From Candidatus Heimdallarchaeota archaeon (lineage in GTDB: Archaea; Asgardarchaeota; Heimdallarchaeia; JABLTI01): a stretch of 64,000 nucleotides of DNA. The notes under the pieces are model-generated. The model was not told the origin of the DNA. It saw nothing but the letters and a program-made list of their open reading frames with translations, and searched no databases. The position numbers and the translations under genes are program-made. Below are positions 63,884 to 64,000 of the stretch, one piece after another (the stretch's first letter is position 1; each line of letters opens with the position of its first letter). The stretch lies in contig JAHLVW010000108.1 of assembly GCA_019058275.1 (NCBI GenBank), forward strand, positions 1-64,000, given 5' to 3'.

Positions 63884-64000
63884 CTATCCGCCACCGCCTG
63901 TTCCAGCATCTCCCTGACCGAAGCCACTTGGGGAGAGTACTTCCTTCACTCCTAACCCTATGAGGAGAGAGAGGACCAACAGTGCTAAAGATACTATTTG
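63884..64000 (-). CDS. Tiny membrane peptide (5' end outside window)
   Basis: Partial frame running in from the right edge: a membrane helix (IVSLALLVLSLLIGLGVKEV) followed by a Gly-rich tail ending GTGGGG at TAG 63884-63886. It resembles the next peptide gene, so these are probably tandem paralogues. Too short for any family assignment. Confidence 0.4.
   Translation of the reverse strand, partial: QIVSLALLVLSLLIGLGVKEVLSPSGFGQGDAGTGGGG

Noticed and set aside
63673..63927. Minus-strand ORF of 84 codons near the right edge
   Set aside because: Basic, Cys/Trp-rich product without family features; it overlaps the better-supported tiny membrane peptides in another frame.

Overview
The window is about 64 kb of AT-rich archaeal chromosome. 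The gene content points to an Asgard archaeon. Archaeal housekeeping genes (archaeal-type ProRS, Nob1, uL1, uL10, uL16, Sec61 beta, Alba, SMC/ScpA) sit among eukaryotic-signature families: Roadblock and longin-like proteins, a Ras/Rab-like GTPase, an MglA-type GTPase, an Rpn11-like JAMM protease, a RING-like zinc finger and an actin-like ATPase. I cannot fix the class; a Heimdall-like lineage is a guess. No rRNA and no CRISPR array is visible. The only tRNA is tRNA-Pro(CGG), and it is interrupted by two introns.

Layout. 1-8.9 kb: truncated proS, a Roadblock/longin-wHTH pair, an aminotransferase, an isolated atpE, a JAMM protease beside a Ras-like GTPase, and hypB. 9.1-12.8 kb: a tight four-gene unit of actin-like ATPase, ribbon-helix-helix protein, helical-repeat/zinc-ribbon protein and MglA-type GTPase, followed by a very large SF2 helicase. 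17.2-24.3 kb: transcription regulators, a RING-like protein, coiled-coil proteins, uL16, an OapC-like zinc ribbon and a PPC-domain protein. 24.4-28.3 kb: an accessory island with two Cas-type RAMP genes, diverging from an operon of very small genes led by an AbrB-like regulator. 28.5-36.7 kb: a glycosidase-like protein, uL10/uL1, Nob1, NAD kinase, tRNA-Pro, a TPR protein and a nucleotidyltransferase. 36.7-39.9 kb: a decayed tnpB diverging from a decayed LAGLIDADG endonuclease. 40.2-49.6 kb: Roadblock, SMC-ScpA, Sec61 beta and a MoxR/DUF58/DUF4129 cluster. 49.6-64 kb: membrane proteins, a MuiA-like protein, a DUF4430/ECF S-component cluster (possible cobalamin uptake), an OppD-type ATPase, ferredoxin, parvulin, HypE, a CBS protein, Alba, a phosphodiesterase, an M28 peptidase and two tiny membrane peptides at the right edge.

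Main observations. (1) The RAMP pair has no other cas gene and no array beside it, and shares a divergent promoter region with the AbrB-led small-gene operon; this is the best candidate for an undescribed system. (2) Several accessory genes read as intact in one frame except for an in-frame stop close to the 5' end: TAG in RAMP1, TGA in RAMP2, TAA in the gene at 27386, TAA in a tiny membrane-peptide gene at 63.8 kb. The endonuclease and tnpB also carry in-frame stops. No core gene shows this. (3) The actin-like/RHH/MglA unit looks like a chromosomal relative of ParM-ParR with a polarity-type GTPase attached. (4) tRNA-Pro carries both a D-loop intron and a canonical 37/38 intron.
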